A DNA stretch of 6,971 bases, taken from contig CAJWLW010000261.1 in assembly GCA_913042885.1 (NCBI GenBank), positions 1-6,971 of the forward strand, given 5' to 3'. The notes under the pieces were generated by a model that made no database searches, was not told where the DNA came from, and saw only the letters and a list, made by a program, of their open reading frames with translations. This DNA comes from an uncultured Lentisphaeria bacterium (GTDB lineage Bacteria > Verrucomicrobiota > Lentisphaeria > JABSQK01 > CAJWLW01). This document shows, in pieces, positions 1 through 5,796 of the stretch. Position 1 is the first letter of the stretch. Each line of letters begins with the position of its first letter. Made by a program: the position numbers and the translations under genes.

Positions 1-1199
1 ATCTGTGTGGTCGACAGGCTCGAGTGTCCGAGCATCTCCTGCACCATGCGCAGATCGGCACCGGCATCGAGCAGGTGGGTTGCGAAGGAGTGGCGCAGGG
101 CGTGAGGCGTGTAGTTGATCGACAGCTCCGCCTGTCCAAGGTAGCGCTTGAAGGCGCGCTGCACCGAGCGCTCGGTCAGCGGTCCGCCCGCCTGATTGAG
201 AAAAATACGGCCGGCAGCATGTTTGTCGGCAAGCCCTGCTTTCTGACGCTCCGCCAGATAAGCTCGCAGCGCCTTAACTGCCGGTGGCCCGAGAAAACAC
301 ATGCGCTGCTTTTTTCCCTTTCCCTTGACGGCGCATGACCGGCCGTGCATGTCGACGTCCGCTGCTTCCAGGCCGATCGCTTCGCTGATGCGCAGGCCGC
401 CGCTGTAGATGACTTCCAGAATCGCCGCATCGCGGGCCGTGCAAAACTCTGCCGAACCGCGGATTCTCTTATCAACGGCCTTGGCGTTGCGCCAGAACTG
501 CGCCGGCGCCTGCAGCAGGCGGTCGACTTCGTCGACATTCAGGACGAGCGGCAGTGGCCGGCCGCGTCGCGGCGAGTCGAGCATGGTGAACGGATTGGAT
601 TCGAGCACTTCCTCGCGTACCAGGTATTTGCAGAACGATCGCAAGGTCGAGAGCTTGCGCATTGTCGAGGTGCGAGCCAGGTCTTCCCCGTTCAGTGCCA
701 CCAGGTAACGACGTGCCATCGCCAGATTAAAGACACGATCGTTGAACTCGATGTCTGCGCAGTCCGCAAAAGTCAGCGCCGCGAACTGGAGGATGTCGCG
801 GCGATAGCTGTCGATCGTGTGCCTCGAGGCGTTGCGTTCGGTCGACAGGTAGCGCAGAAACTGCTCCTGCCGCTCGAGCATGGTGAACGGATTGGATTCG
901 AGCACGTCCTCGCGTATCAGGTATTTGCAGAACGATTGCAGGCTCGAGAGCTTGCGCATTGTCGAGGTGCGGGCCAGGTCAAGCCCGTTCAGTGCCACCA
1001 GGTAACGACGTGCCATCGCCAGATTGAAAACACGATCGTTGAACTTGATGTCTGCACAGTCCGCAAAAGTCAGCGCCGCGAACTGCAGGATGTCGCGGCC
1101 ATAGTTGTCGATCGTGTGCCTCGAGGCGTTGCGTTCGGTCGATAGGTAGTGCAGAAACTGCTGCCGCCGGCGATGGAACTCTGTAGCGTTCTTACTCAT
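1..1199 (-). CDS. xerC: Xer-family tyrosine recombinase with duplicated N-terminal domain (3' end cut by window edge)
   Basis: Site-specific recombinase of the XerC/XerD type, the family that resolves chromosome dimers or integrates DNA. The frame is open for 399 codons from ATG 1199 and leaves the window before any stop. The catalytic domain (about residues 215-399) is intact as far as visible: Arg270 in YSGGLRISE, Lys294 in KGKGKK, His366 and Arg369 in HALRHSFATHLL, His392 in LGHSS. By spacing in XerD (nine residues after the last His) the nucleophilic Tyr should be residue 401, two codons past the edge. Upstream lie two near-identical copies of the SAM-like core-binding domain, residues about 11-109 and 110-208, each with FL-YLSTERNASRHTID and a SFCKYL core. 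Usual Xer proteins are about 300 residues with one such domain, so this one is about 100 longer. The ATG overlaps the stop of the preceding frame; its own ribosome site is weak. XerC rather than XerD is a tentative choice; the Xer family itself is secure. Confidence 0.9.
   Translation of the reverse strand, partial: MSKNATEFHRRRQQFLHYLSTERNASRHTIDNYGRDILQFAALTFADCADIKFNDRVFNLAMARRYLVALNGLDLARTSTMRKLSSLQSFCKYLIREDVLESNPFTMLERQEQFLRYLSTERNASRHTIDSYRRDILQFAALTFADCADIEFNDRVFNLAMARRYLVALNGEDLARTSTMRKLSTLRSFCKYLVREEVLESNPFTMLDSPRRGRPLPLVLNVDEVDRLLQAPAQFWRNAKAVDKRIRGSAEFCTARDAAILEVIYSGGLRISEAIGLEAADVDMHGRSCAVKGKGKKQRMCFLGPPAVKALRAYLAERQKAGLADKHAAGRIFLNQAGGPLTERSVQRAFKRYLGQAELSINYTPHALRHSFATHLLDAGADLRMVQEMLGHSSLSTTQ
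577..873. repeat. Tandem direct repeat, copy 1 (encodes the second core-binding domain of the recombinase)
   Basis: This 297-bp unit matches the adjacent unit 874-1170 at a constant offset of 297 bp. I count about 20 substitutions and no gaps, so roughly 93% identity. 297 is divisible by three, so the minus-strand reading frame passes through both units undisturbed. On the minus strand this copy is the one directly joined to the catalytic domain, in the normal position for a Xer protein. Similarity to the other copy stops at both edges: beyond 577 the sequence becomes the interdomain linker, with no counterpart beyond 874 other than this copy itself. Confidence 0.95.
874..1170. repeat. Tandem direct repeat, copy 2 (encodes the extra, N-terminal core-binding domain)
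   Basis: Second unit of the 297-bp tandem duplication. On the minus strand it encodes residues about 11-109, right after a ten-residue leader. Relative to the other copy, about 11 codons change the amino acid (for example His17/Arg, Asn32/Ser, Gly34/Arg, Lys52/Glu, Leu73/Glu) and about 7 change silently. Several of the replacements swap charge. The scattered substitutions argue that the duplication is real and not an assembly stutter. Confidence 0.95.
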
Positions 1200-1348
1200 T
1201 TTCCCACAGTGCGTGTACGTCCTCGACAAGTGCGGTGTCCATTTCTGCAGCGACTGTGCCCGCCGGGTTCCCGTGACGCCGAACGCATCGGGCCGAAGCA
1301 CCGCACGGACACGTCAAGGTCGGTACCTGCCAACTGAGGATATTGCAT
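1196..1348 (-). pseudogene. Aldo/keto reductase N-terminal remnant (50 codons), overlapping the recombinase start
   Basis: A minus-strand frame from ATG 1348 to TGA 1196, preceded by a reasonable ribosome site (AAGGA, about 8 bases upstream). The first 22 or so residues read MQYPQLAGTDLDVSV then RCFGPMR, which is the usual aldo/keto reductase opening (M-Y-x-x-L-x-x-T-D-L-x-V-S-x-x-C-x-G-x-M). After about residue 30 it becomes rich in Arg, Cys and His and stops looking like protein. A genuine aldo/keto reductase has around 280-340 residues, so the barrel, the catalytic Asp-Tyr-Lys-His set and the cofactor site are absent. Its TGA overlaps the recombinase ATG, so it may still act as a leader that couples translation of that gene. 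It could alternatively be a chance match or a short leader peptide; the family call rests on one short motif. Confidence 0.45.
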
Positions 1349-1384
1349 GATTCGATTCCTTCGTCTCGGTTGTGCCGGTGCGTG

Positions 1385-1403
1385 GTACGAACGATGTTCA
1401 TAC
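1385..1403. promoter_or_regulatory. Candidate operator: imperfect palindrome in the divergent control region
   Basis: GTACGAAC, a three-base spacer GAT, then GTTCATAC. The arms match at 7 of 8 positions as inverted repeats. It lies 46 bases before the UxaE start and 36 bases before the divergent minus-strand start at 1348, in the only non-coding stretch between the two transcription units. The geometry suits a dimeric repressor or activator. I do not recognise it as the site of a particular regulator, and I could not place a convincing -35/-10 pair around it. Confidence 0.35.
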
Positions 1404-1437
1404 ATTACCTTGTTGCATTGGAAAAGAACACAATCAC

Positions 1438-1442
1438 AGGAG
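1438..1442 (+). promoter_or_regulatory. Shine-Dalgarno of the UxaE gene, deciding its start
   Basis: AGGAG with a seven-base spacer before ATG 1450. It favours this start over an upstream in-frame GTG at 1372, which would add 26 residues with no family resemblance and would run through the candidate operator. Confidence 0.8.
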
Positions 1443-1449
1443 TTGGGCT

Positions 1450-2727
1450 ATGTCCCGGAATAATGTTGTCACCCTTGCCCTGACGCCGTCTTTCGGTTTC
1501 GGCGATCGCATTGGCGTCGCTACGCCAGGGCACGTGGAATCGATGAAACGCGCCGGCCACGGGATGCTGCCGATTTATCCGCAGCAGTCGATCCGCGAAA
1601 TGGCACGGACGCAACGCCAGCCCGACGAAGTCATGGACGACGCCTTGCATGGCATGGCGCAGGCCGGCTGGACCGGTGAGACCGGCGCCGATGCCGATCA
1701 CCTCAAGACGACAGAAGATGTCGACCGCACCGTGGCAGCCGGCTTCACGTTTTTCACGATAGATCCGTCGGACCACGTCGACGAGAAATCAGACGGCTAC
1801 GACGAAGCAACCTTGCGCCGTCACTTCGATATGGTGAAGGACCAGATCGACTGGACGGACACCTACAATGGTGAGTCGGTGACGCTGCCCAACGGCACAG
1901 TCGTCGCGCTCGACGAGGAAGCGATCATGCGCGCCGCCGTCAAGTACGGTGTCGCTTTGAACGAGGGTATTGAACTGGCGAACTACATTCGCTCAGCCAA
2001 CGAAAACGCAGGTCGCGACTACGAAATCGAACTGAGCGTCGATGAAACGGAACAGCCGACGACGCTGGCCGAGCACTACATAATTGCCGACCAGTGTCTC
2101 GGCCGCGGCATGAAGCTGGTGTCGCTGGCGCCGCGGTTCATCGGGCATATGGAGAAAGGCGTCGACTACATAGGAGAAGTCGGGCTTCTGGAAAAATCAC
2201 TTGAAGATCACAACGCGGTCTCCGAGCTGCTCGGCCCCTACAAACTGAGCCTGCACTCCGGGTCGGACAAGCTGTCGATGTATACCGCTTTCGCGCGTGC
2301 CACGAAAGGCCGCTTCCACGTAAAGACTGCCGGCACCTCGTACCTCGAGGCGCTTCGGGTCGCTGCCATCAAGCAGCCGGATTTGTTCCGTCGCATTTGC
2401 CGGTTTGGCCGCGAGCGGTACAACACCGACAAAGCCACGTATCACGTGCACGCCACACTCGAAGGCGTACCGCCGGTCGAGGACATCACCGACGACAAGC
2501 AGCTCGAGCGTGTCTATCTCGAATGCTGGGAGGATGTTCCCGAAGGCGTCGGCTTTACCGAGGCCGGTCGTCAGATTTTGCATTGCACCTTCGGCTCGGT
2601 GCTGACACATGAAGAATTCGGCCCTGCCGTACGCGACTGCCTCGATGCCCATCCGGACACGTATACGGAAGTGGTCGCTGTGCACTTCGAGAAGCACCTC
2701 GCCGCCTTGCAGGCCGGCATGCCTTAG
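1450..2727 (+). CDS. uxaE: Tagaturonate/fructuronate epimerase, UxaE family
   Basis: Predicted cytoplasmic, 425 residues. The family (first described in Thermotoga maritima, metal-dependent) interconverts D-tagaturonate and D-fructuronate, joining the galacturonate and glucuronate branches of hexuronate breakdown. Hallmark segments are all present: SFGFGDRIGVAT (14-25), YPQQSIRE (43-50), GADADHLK (79-86), FTIDPSDHV (102-110), ELSVDETEQPT (194-204), LAPRFIGHMEKGVDY (226-240), LSLHSGSDKLSMYTAFA (266-282), FHVKTAGTSYLEALR (289-303). The conserved His and acidic residues in these blocks are plausible metal and substrate ligands, an inference from conservation. Only about 13 residues precede the SFG block, whereas I recall roughly 60-80 in the Thermotoga protein, so a small N-terminal region appears missing. 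It is followed after 63 bases by an oxidoreductase gene with its own ribosome site, probably in one transcript. No terminator hairpin is visible between them. Family confident; the exact substrate in this organism is inferred. Confidence 0.88.
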   Translation: MSRNNVVTLALTPSFGFGDRIGVATPGHVESMKRAGHGMLPIYPQQSIREMARTQRQPDEVMDDALHGMAQAGWTGETGADADHLKTTEDVDRTVAAGFTFFTIDPSDHVDEKSDGYDEATLRRHFDMVKDQIDWTDTYNGESVTLPNGTVVALDEEAIMRAAVKYGVALNEGIELANYIRSANENAGRDYEIELSVDETEQPTTLAEHYIIADQCLGRGMKLVSLAPRFIGHMEKGVDYIGEVGLLEKSLEDHNAVSELLGPYKLSLHSGSDKLSMYTAFARATKGRFHVKTAGTSYLEALRVAAIKQPDLFRRICRFGRERYNTDKATYHVHATLEGVPPVEDITDDKQLERVYLECWEDVPEGVGFTEAGRQILHCTFGSVLTHEEFGPAVRDCLDAHPDTYTEVVAVHFEKHLAALQAGMP

Positions 2728-2779
2728 TTGTACGGGGCTCTGCGTTTGTCCAAATCAAAATCTCATACGCTCACAAACT

Positions 2780-2784
2780 GAGGA
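2780..2784 (+). promoter_or_regulatory. Shine-Dalgarno of the Gfo/Idh/MocA gene
   Basis: GAGGA with a six-base spacer to ATG 2791, which fixes the start. Its strength suggests translation independent of the preceding gene. Confidence 0.75.
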
Positions 2785-2790
2785 CATTTC

Positions 2791-3771
2791 ATGCAGCTAC
2801 GAACCGTAGGCAGCGCCTTTGTTGGAACTGGGATCGTCGGGGAAATGCATGGCCGCGCTATTAATCGCAACCCCACGTCGCGGCTGGTCGGTGTCTTTGA
2901 CAGGGACGAATCCAAGGCGGCTGCGGTAGCAGCAAAGTTCGGCGGTCAGGTCTATGCCAGCCTGGACGAACTGCTTGCCGACCCGGATGTCGAGCTCGTA
3001 CACGTGCTCACACCGTTGGTATCGCATCTGGAGATCGCACTCAAGGCGCTGGAAGCCGGCAAGCATGTGCTGATCGAGAAACCGGTCGCCCAGGAGATTG
3101 GCGATATAGAGACGTTGCAGCAGAGGGCGGCGAAGGCGGATCGGCTCTGCATGCCGGCGCACAACTACATCTATACGCCGTCGATTCAGCGGGCCAAACG
3201 CCTCATCGATGCGGGTAACCTCGGCGAGATCTGCGGTTTCTGGATGTTCTTCAACATCTATCACAGTGAGGAGATCGCGGCTCGCTACGGAAGCGTACTG
3301 CGCGAGACTTGCATCCATCATGTGTATTCGATGCTGCACCTGCTCGGACGCCCGGTGAACGTGACCGCGATGAAATCGTATATCCACTACGAGGAGTTGG
3401 AGGTTGAGGATCAGGCGAGCATAATGTGTCAGATGCCCAACGGTGCAATCGCCAACCTGTGGTGCAGCTTTGCTGCGAACGACCCCACGACCGACCCGTG
3501 GTCCGTACTCTACAAAATACTGGGAACCAATGGCGGAATCTGTTATTCCTGGAACGAAGCGCAGTATGAAGACAACCGTGGCCCGGCGTGGGGGCTGCCA
3601 TGTTACGAGGACGGCTTTGCCGGGGAAGTGGAGTACATGGTCAATCGCTGTATCCTTGGTGATGAGGGGCCACTCTCGACCCTGGACGATGCGATTGACG
3701 CGCTGAAGATCGTGCAGACGGCGGAGCACGCCGTAGCCACCGGCACCGGTGCGGTGAAAGTGGCGTACTGA
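2791..3771 (+). CDS. Gfo/Idh/MocA-family NAD(P)-dependent oxidoreductase
   Basis: Predicted cytoplasmic dehydrogenase of 326 residues, full length for the family. The N-terminal Rossmann domain shows the dinucleotide loop VGTGIVGEMH (11-20), an acidic residue after the second strand (VFDRDE, 35-40, typical of NAD preference), and the signature EAGKHVLIEKPVA (88-100) with the conserved Lys97 of EKP. The C-terminal alpha/beta domain carries ETCIHHVYSMLHLLG (172-186), where family members usually have Asp-x3-His; here Glu172-x3-His176 occupies those positions. No signal peptide is seen, unlike the secreted members of this family. The gene lies 63 bases after uxaE on the same strand, so a role in sugar-acid or polyol metabolism is likely, perhaps reducing a hexuronate-derived keto acid or oxidising an inositol-like compound. 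The substrate cannot be read from the sequence. It ends 45 bases before the convergent gene on the other strand. Confidence 0.87.
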   Translation: MQLRTVGSAFVGTGIVGEMHGRAINRNPTSRLVGVFDRDESKAAAVAAKFGGQVYASLDELLADPDVELVHVLTPLVSHLEIALKALEAGKHVLIEKPVAQEIGDIETLQQRAAKADRLCMPAHNYIYTPSIQRAKRLIDAGNLGEICGFWMFFNIYHSEEIAARYGSVLRETCIHHVYSMLHLLGRPVNVTAMKSYIHYEELEVEDQASIMCQMPNGAIANLWCSFAANDPTTDPWSVLYKILGTNGGICYSWNEAQYEDNRGPAWGLPCYEDGFAGEVEYMVNRCILGDEGPLSTLDDAIDALKIVQTAEHAVATGTGAVKVAY

Positions 3772-3816
3772 GAGGGAGGGGCGGCCGCCACAAGCCCGCT
3801 CGCAACGCCGCGTCGT

Positions 3817-4587
3817 TCACCGCACCGCAATCATCCGATTAGCGGTCGTCTCGATGCGTCGGCTCTGGGAGTAGTGATTCACAGCTGTACTGCCGTCGAC
3901 CGGTGTCGGTACGTTGACTATGAACTCGGCCCATTGCGGGCAGTTATGGGCGACGTAAGCCAGGCGAAATCGCTCGATCGGCAGCGATACGTTCGGGATA
4001 TCATCGGGGAACAGCACCGGGCCGGTATCAACCTGGTAGTAGTGTTCGCGGTCGCTGACATTGATGCACTTCACGGGATACTCCAGCGACACCTTTGTGC
4101 CATCAACGAGTTCGTACTCGGTCTGAGACACGACTGTTTCGTTGGCCATGATCGCGTCGTAGACAGCGTCTCCATCGGCAAGTAACTCCCCGTCGATTCG
4201 CCGTGTGTCGATGCGATGCATGCACCACGCGTCGTCGCACTTGCCCGCTTGTCGCTCGAGTTGCAGCGGACGGTCCGGGTCGATTTCGTTGGAGGCTTCC
4301 TGACCGCAGCTCGCGAACTGTTTGAGGAGGAGAAAATCATCGGCCGATGCGACGACGCAGAAATCCGCATTCGGGTCGCGCCAGACATTCTCTGTTACGT
4401 TGACCCGCTCGGTCTTGCATGAGGCCCCGAGCATGTACGTGATGTCGTCCATGACGCAAAGGCACTCTATCGGCAAGCGTACATGGTTCATCGTAAACGG
4501 TTGTTTCGATGACACGGTAATCGGCTGTCGTATGTCAAAATCTACGCGGAAATGGTGGAAGGAATTGTTGAAGTCGCAGACTTGCAT
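3817..4587 (-). CDS. Protein of unknown function, cysteine-rich, 256 residues
   Basis: I do not recognise this protein. The codon pattern reads as real protein throughout, and the frame fills the gap between the convergent oxidoreductase and bioF. It has ten cysteines (residues 4, 42, 44, 57, 77, 94, 117, 122, 174, 216), including C-x-C at 42-44 and C-x4-C at 117-122, but no standard zinc-finger or iron-sulfur spacing. There is no signal peptide or membrane segment. Alternating hydrophobic and polar stretches (NHVRLPIECLCVM, TEYELVDGTKVSLEY) suggest a mostly beta fold. The ATG at 4587 is the first start after an in-frame TGA about 30 bases upstream; the ribosome site is poor, so Met33 is an alternative start. 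It begins 63 bases after bioF on the same strand and could be a third cistron behind typA and bioF. Existence is fairly sure; function unknown. Confidence 0.7.
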   Translation of the reverse strand: MQVCDFNNSFHHFRVDFDIRQPITVSSKQPFTMNHVRLPIECLCVMDDITYMLGASCKTERVNVTENVWRDPNADFCVVASADDFLLLKQFASCGQEASNEIDPDRPLQLERQAGKCDDAWCMHRIDTRRIDGELLADGDAVYDAIMANETVVSQTEYELVDGTKVSLEYPVKCINVSDREHYYQVDTGPVLFPDDIPNVSLPIERFRLAYVAHNCPQWAEFIVNVPTPVDGSTAVNHYSQSRRIETTANRMIAVR

Positions 4588-4629
4588 GGTGGCATGATCG
4601 GGTTCGAGGTTAACAATTCAAAGTCGACG

Positions 4630-4647
4630 GGGGCAATGTAACGCCCC
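4630..4647 (-). terminator. Weak hairpin just downstream of bioF, possible attenuator
   Basis: GGGGC and GCCCC form a five-pair GC stem around an eight-base loop, starting 3 bases past the bioF stop on the minus strand. No run of T follows on the minus strand, so it is not a standard intrinsic terminator. It might reduce read-through into the unknown gene at 4587 or stabilise the bioF transcript end. Low confidence. Confidence 0.2.
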
Positions 4648-4650
4648 GTT

Positions 4651-5796
4651 TCATTTTGCGACAACCCTGATGATCGTGGCGACAGCCTGCTCCAGGTCGG
4701 CGCGTTGGTGCTTGGCGGACATCGACAAACGGATCCTCGCGGTGCCTTCAGGTACGGTCGGCGGCCGGATGGCGACCGCCGCAATGCCCGCTGCCTGCAG
4801 ATCATCCCCTACTTCCACGGCCCGTCCGGCATCGCCGACGATCACGGGGATGATCTGCGTCGTCGATCCGCCGATATCCAGGCCGGCTTCGCGCAGTGCC
4901 TGCCGCATAAAAACGGCATTCTCCTCGAGACGTTCGCGGCGCCATTGTTCTGCCGATGATTTTGCCAGGCTCTGGCGAATCAGTTCGACCACTACCGGCG
5001 GCAGACCGGTCGTGTAGACCACGGTGCGCACATGGTTGACCAGGTACTCGATCATCGTTGCCGACCCTGCGGCGTAGGCGCCGTAACAGCCATAGGCTTT
5101 GCTGAAGGTGCCCATCTGCACGTCGACGCGATCTGCTATGCCGGCGGCGTCCGCCAGTCCGGCGCCCCGCGCCCCGAAGACGCCGCTGCTGTGGGCTTCA
5201 TCGATCATCAGGATCGCGTTGTGCTGTTCTTTCAGTTCGACGAGCCGCTGCAGGTCGGCGATATCGCCGTCCATGCTGAACACCGTGTCGGTGACGATCA
5301 GCTTGCGCCGGTGCGAGGCGTGCTCACTGAGCAGCTGGTCGAGGTGCGCCAGGTCGTTGTGGACATAGCGATAGTGATTGGCACCGCTCAGCCGGATGCC
5401 ATCGACGATGCTGGCGTGATTGAGGCGGTCGCTGAAGGCGGCATCATGACGCCCGAGCAGGGCGGGAATGATGCCGATATTAGCCAGGTAGCCACTGCCG
5501 AAGACGAGCGCTGCTTCGGTACCCTTCAGTTCTGCAACGTCCGCTTCCAGTGCGTCGAAACCAGGATAGTTGCCGACAATCAACCGTGATGCAGTGGCAC
5601 CGGCACCGCGGCCACCGTCGGGAAGTTCGAGGTCTTCGCACAGACCGAGATAGTCGTTCGACGCCAGGTTCAGCAGGCGTTTGCCACCGAACTGTAGATA
5701 GCCGTCGCTGAGCGGCTGGGATGTCCGCAGAGAGCGGTGCAGATTGCGCTGGCGCAGCGCATTCAGTTCCTTGGCTAGCTGCTCGTCGATGGCCAT
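4651..5796 (-). CDS. bioF: 8-amino-7-oxononanoate synthase (biotin synthesis)
   Basis: PLP enzyme of the alpha-oxoamine synthase family. It condenses pimeloyl-ACP (or pimeloyl-CoA) with alanine, releasing CO2, at the first committed ring-building step of biotin synthesis; cytoplasmic dimer. Length (381) is normal. Seen in order: LNLASNDYLGL (42-52), GATASRLIVGNY (66-77), FGSGYLANIG (99-108), SDRLNHASIVDG (122-133), DTVFSMDGD (170-178), MIDEAHSSGVFG (197-208) with Asp199 and His202 at PLP-contact positions, FSKAYG (231-236) with PLP-binding Lys233, and AIRPPTVPEGTARIRLSMSA (342-361). The last block separates BioF from its relatives glycine C-acetyltransferase, 5-aminolevulinate synthase and serine palmitoyltransferase. 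In the glycine-loop region, GNYPGFDALE has Phe80 where relatives usually have His. The start overlaps the end of typA by 22 bases, so translational coupling is likely. No other biotin gene lies in the window. Confidence 0.93.
   Translation of the reverse strand: MAIDEQLAKELNALRQRNLHRSLRTSQPLSDGYLQFGGKRLLNLASNDYLGLCEDLELPDGGRGAGATASRLIVGNYPGFDALEADVAELKGTEAALVFGSGYLANIGIIPALLGRHDAAFSDRLNHASIVDGIRLSGANHYRYVHNDLAHLDQLLSEHASHRRKLIVTDTVFSMDGDIADLQRLVELKEQHNAILMIDEAHSSGVFGARGAGLADAAGIADRVDVQMGTFSKAYGCYGAYAAGSATMIEYLVNHVRTVVYTTGLPPVVVELIRQSLAKSSAEQWRRERLEENAVFMRQALREAGLDIGGSTTQIIPVIVGDAGRAVEVGDDLQAAGIAAVAIRPPTVPEGTARIRLSMSAKHQRADLEQAVATIIRVVAK

Noticed and set aside
176..538. A 120-codon minus-strand frame inside the recombinase
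   Set aside because: Out of frame with the Xer catalytic domain and very rich in Arg, Ser and Thr, typical of a shadow frame.
345..1145. A long plus-strand open frame of 266 codons with internal repeats
   Set aside because: It is antisense to the recombinase; its repeats merely reflect the 297-bp DNA duplication, and the minus-strand frame carries clear Xer motifs.
577..1170. The tandem 297-bp units as an assembly artefact or mobile repeat
   Set aside because: About 20 scattered differences argue against a sequencing stutter, and the unit boundaries coincide with a protein domain, not with inverted terminal repeats or target-site duplications.
1192..1401. An alternative 69-codon minus-strand frame ending just inside the recombinase
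   Set aside because: No family resemblance and no ribosome site at its start. Its last 20 or so residues look protein-like, so a frameshift in the aldo/keto reductase remnant remains possible, but I cannot support it as a separate gene.
2797..3729. A 310-codon minus-strand frame opposite the oxidoreductase
   Set aside because: No family resemblance; the plus strand encodes a complete Gfo/Idh/MocA protein with a good ribosome site.
3780..3789. GGCGGCCGCC palindrome between the two convergent genes, as a terminator
   Set aside because: It has no loop and no T-run on either side, so it cannot form a standard intrinsic terminator; probably chance in GC-rich DNA.
5032..5589. A 185-codon plus-strand frame opposite bioF
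   Set aside because: Shadow of bioF; the opposite strand contains every BioF active-site motif.
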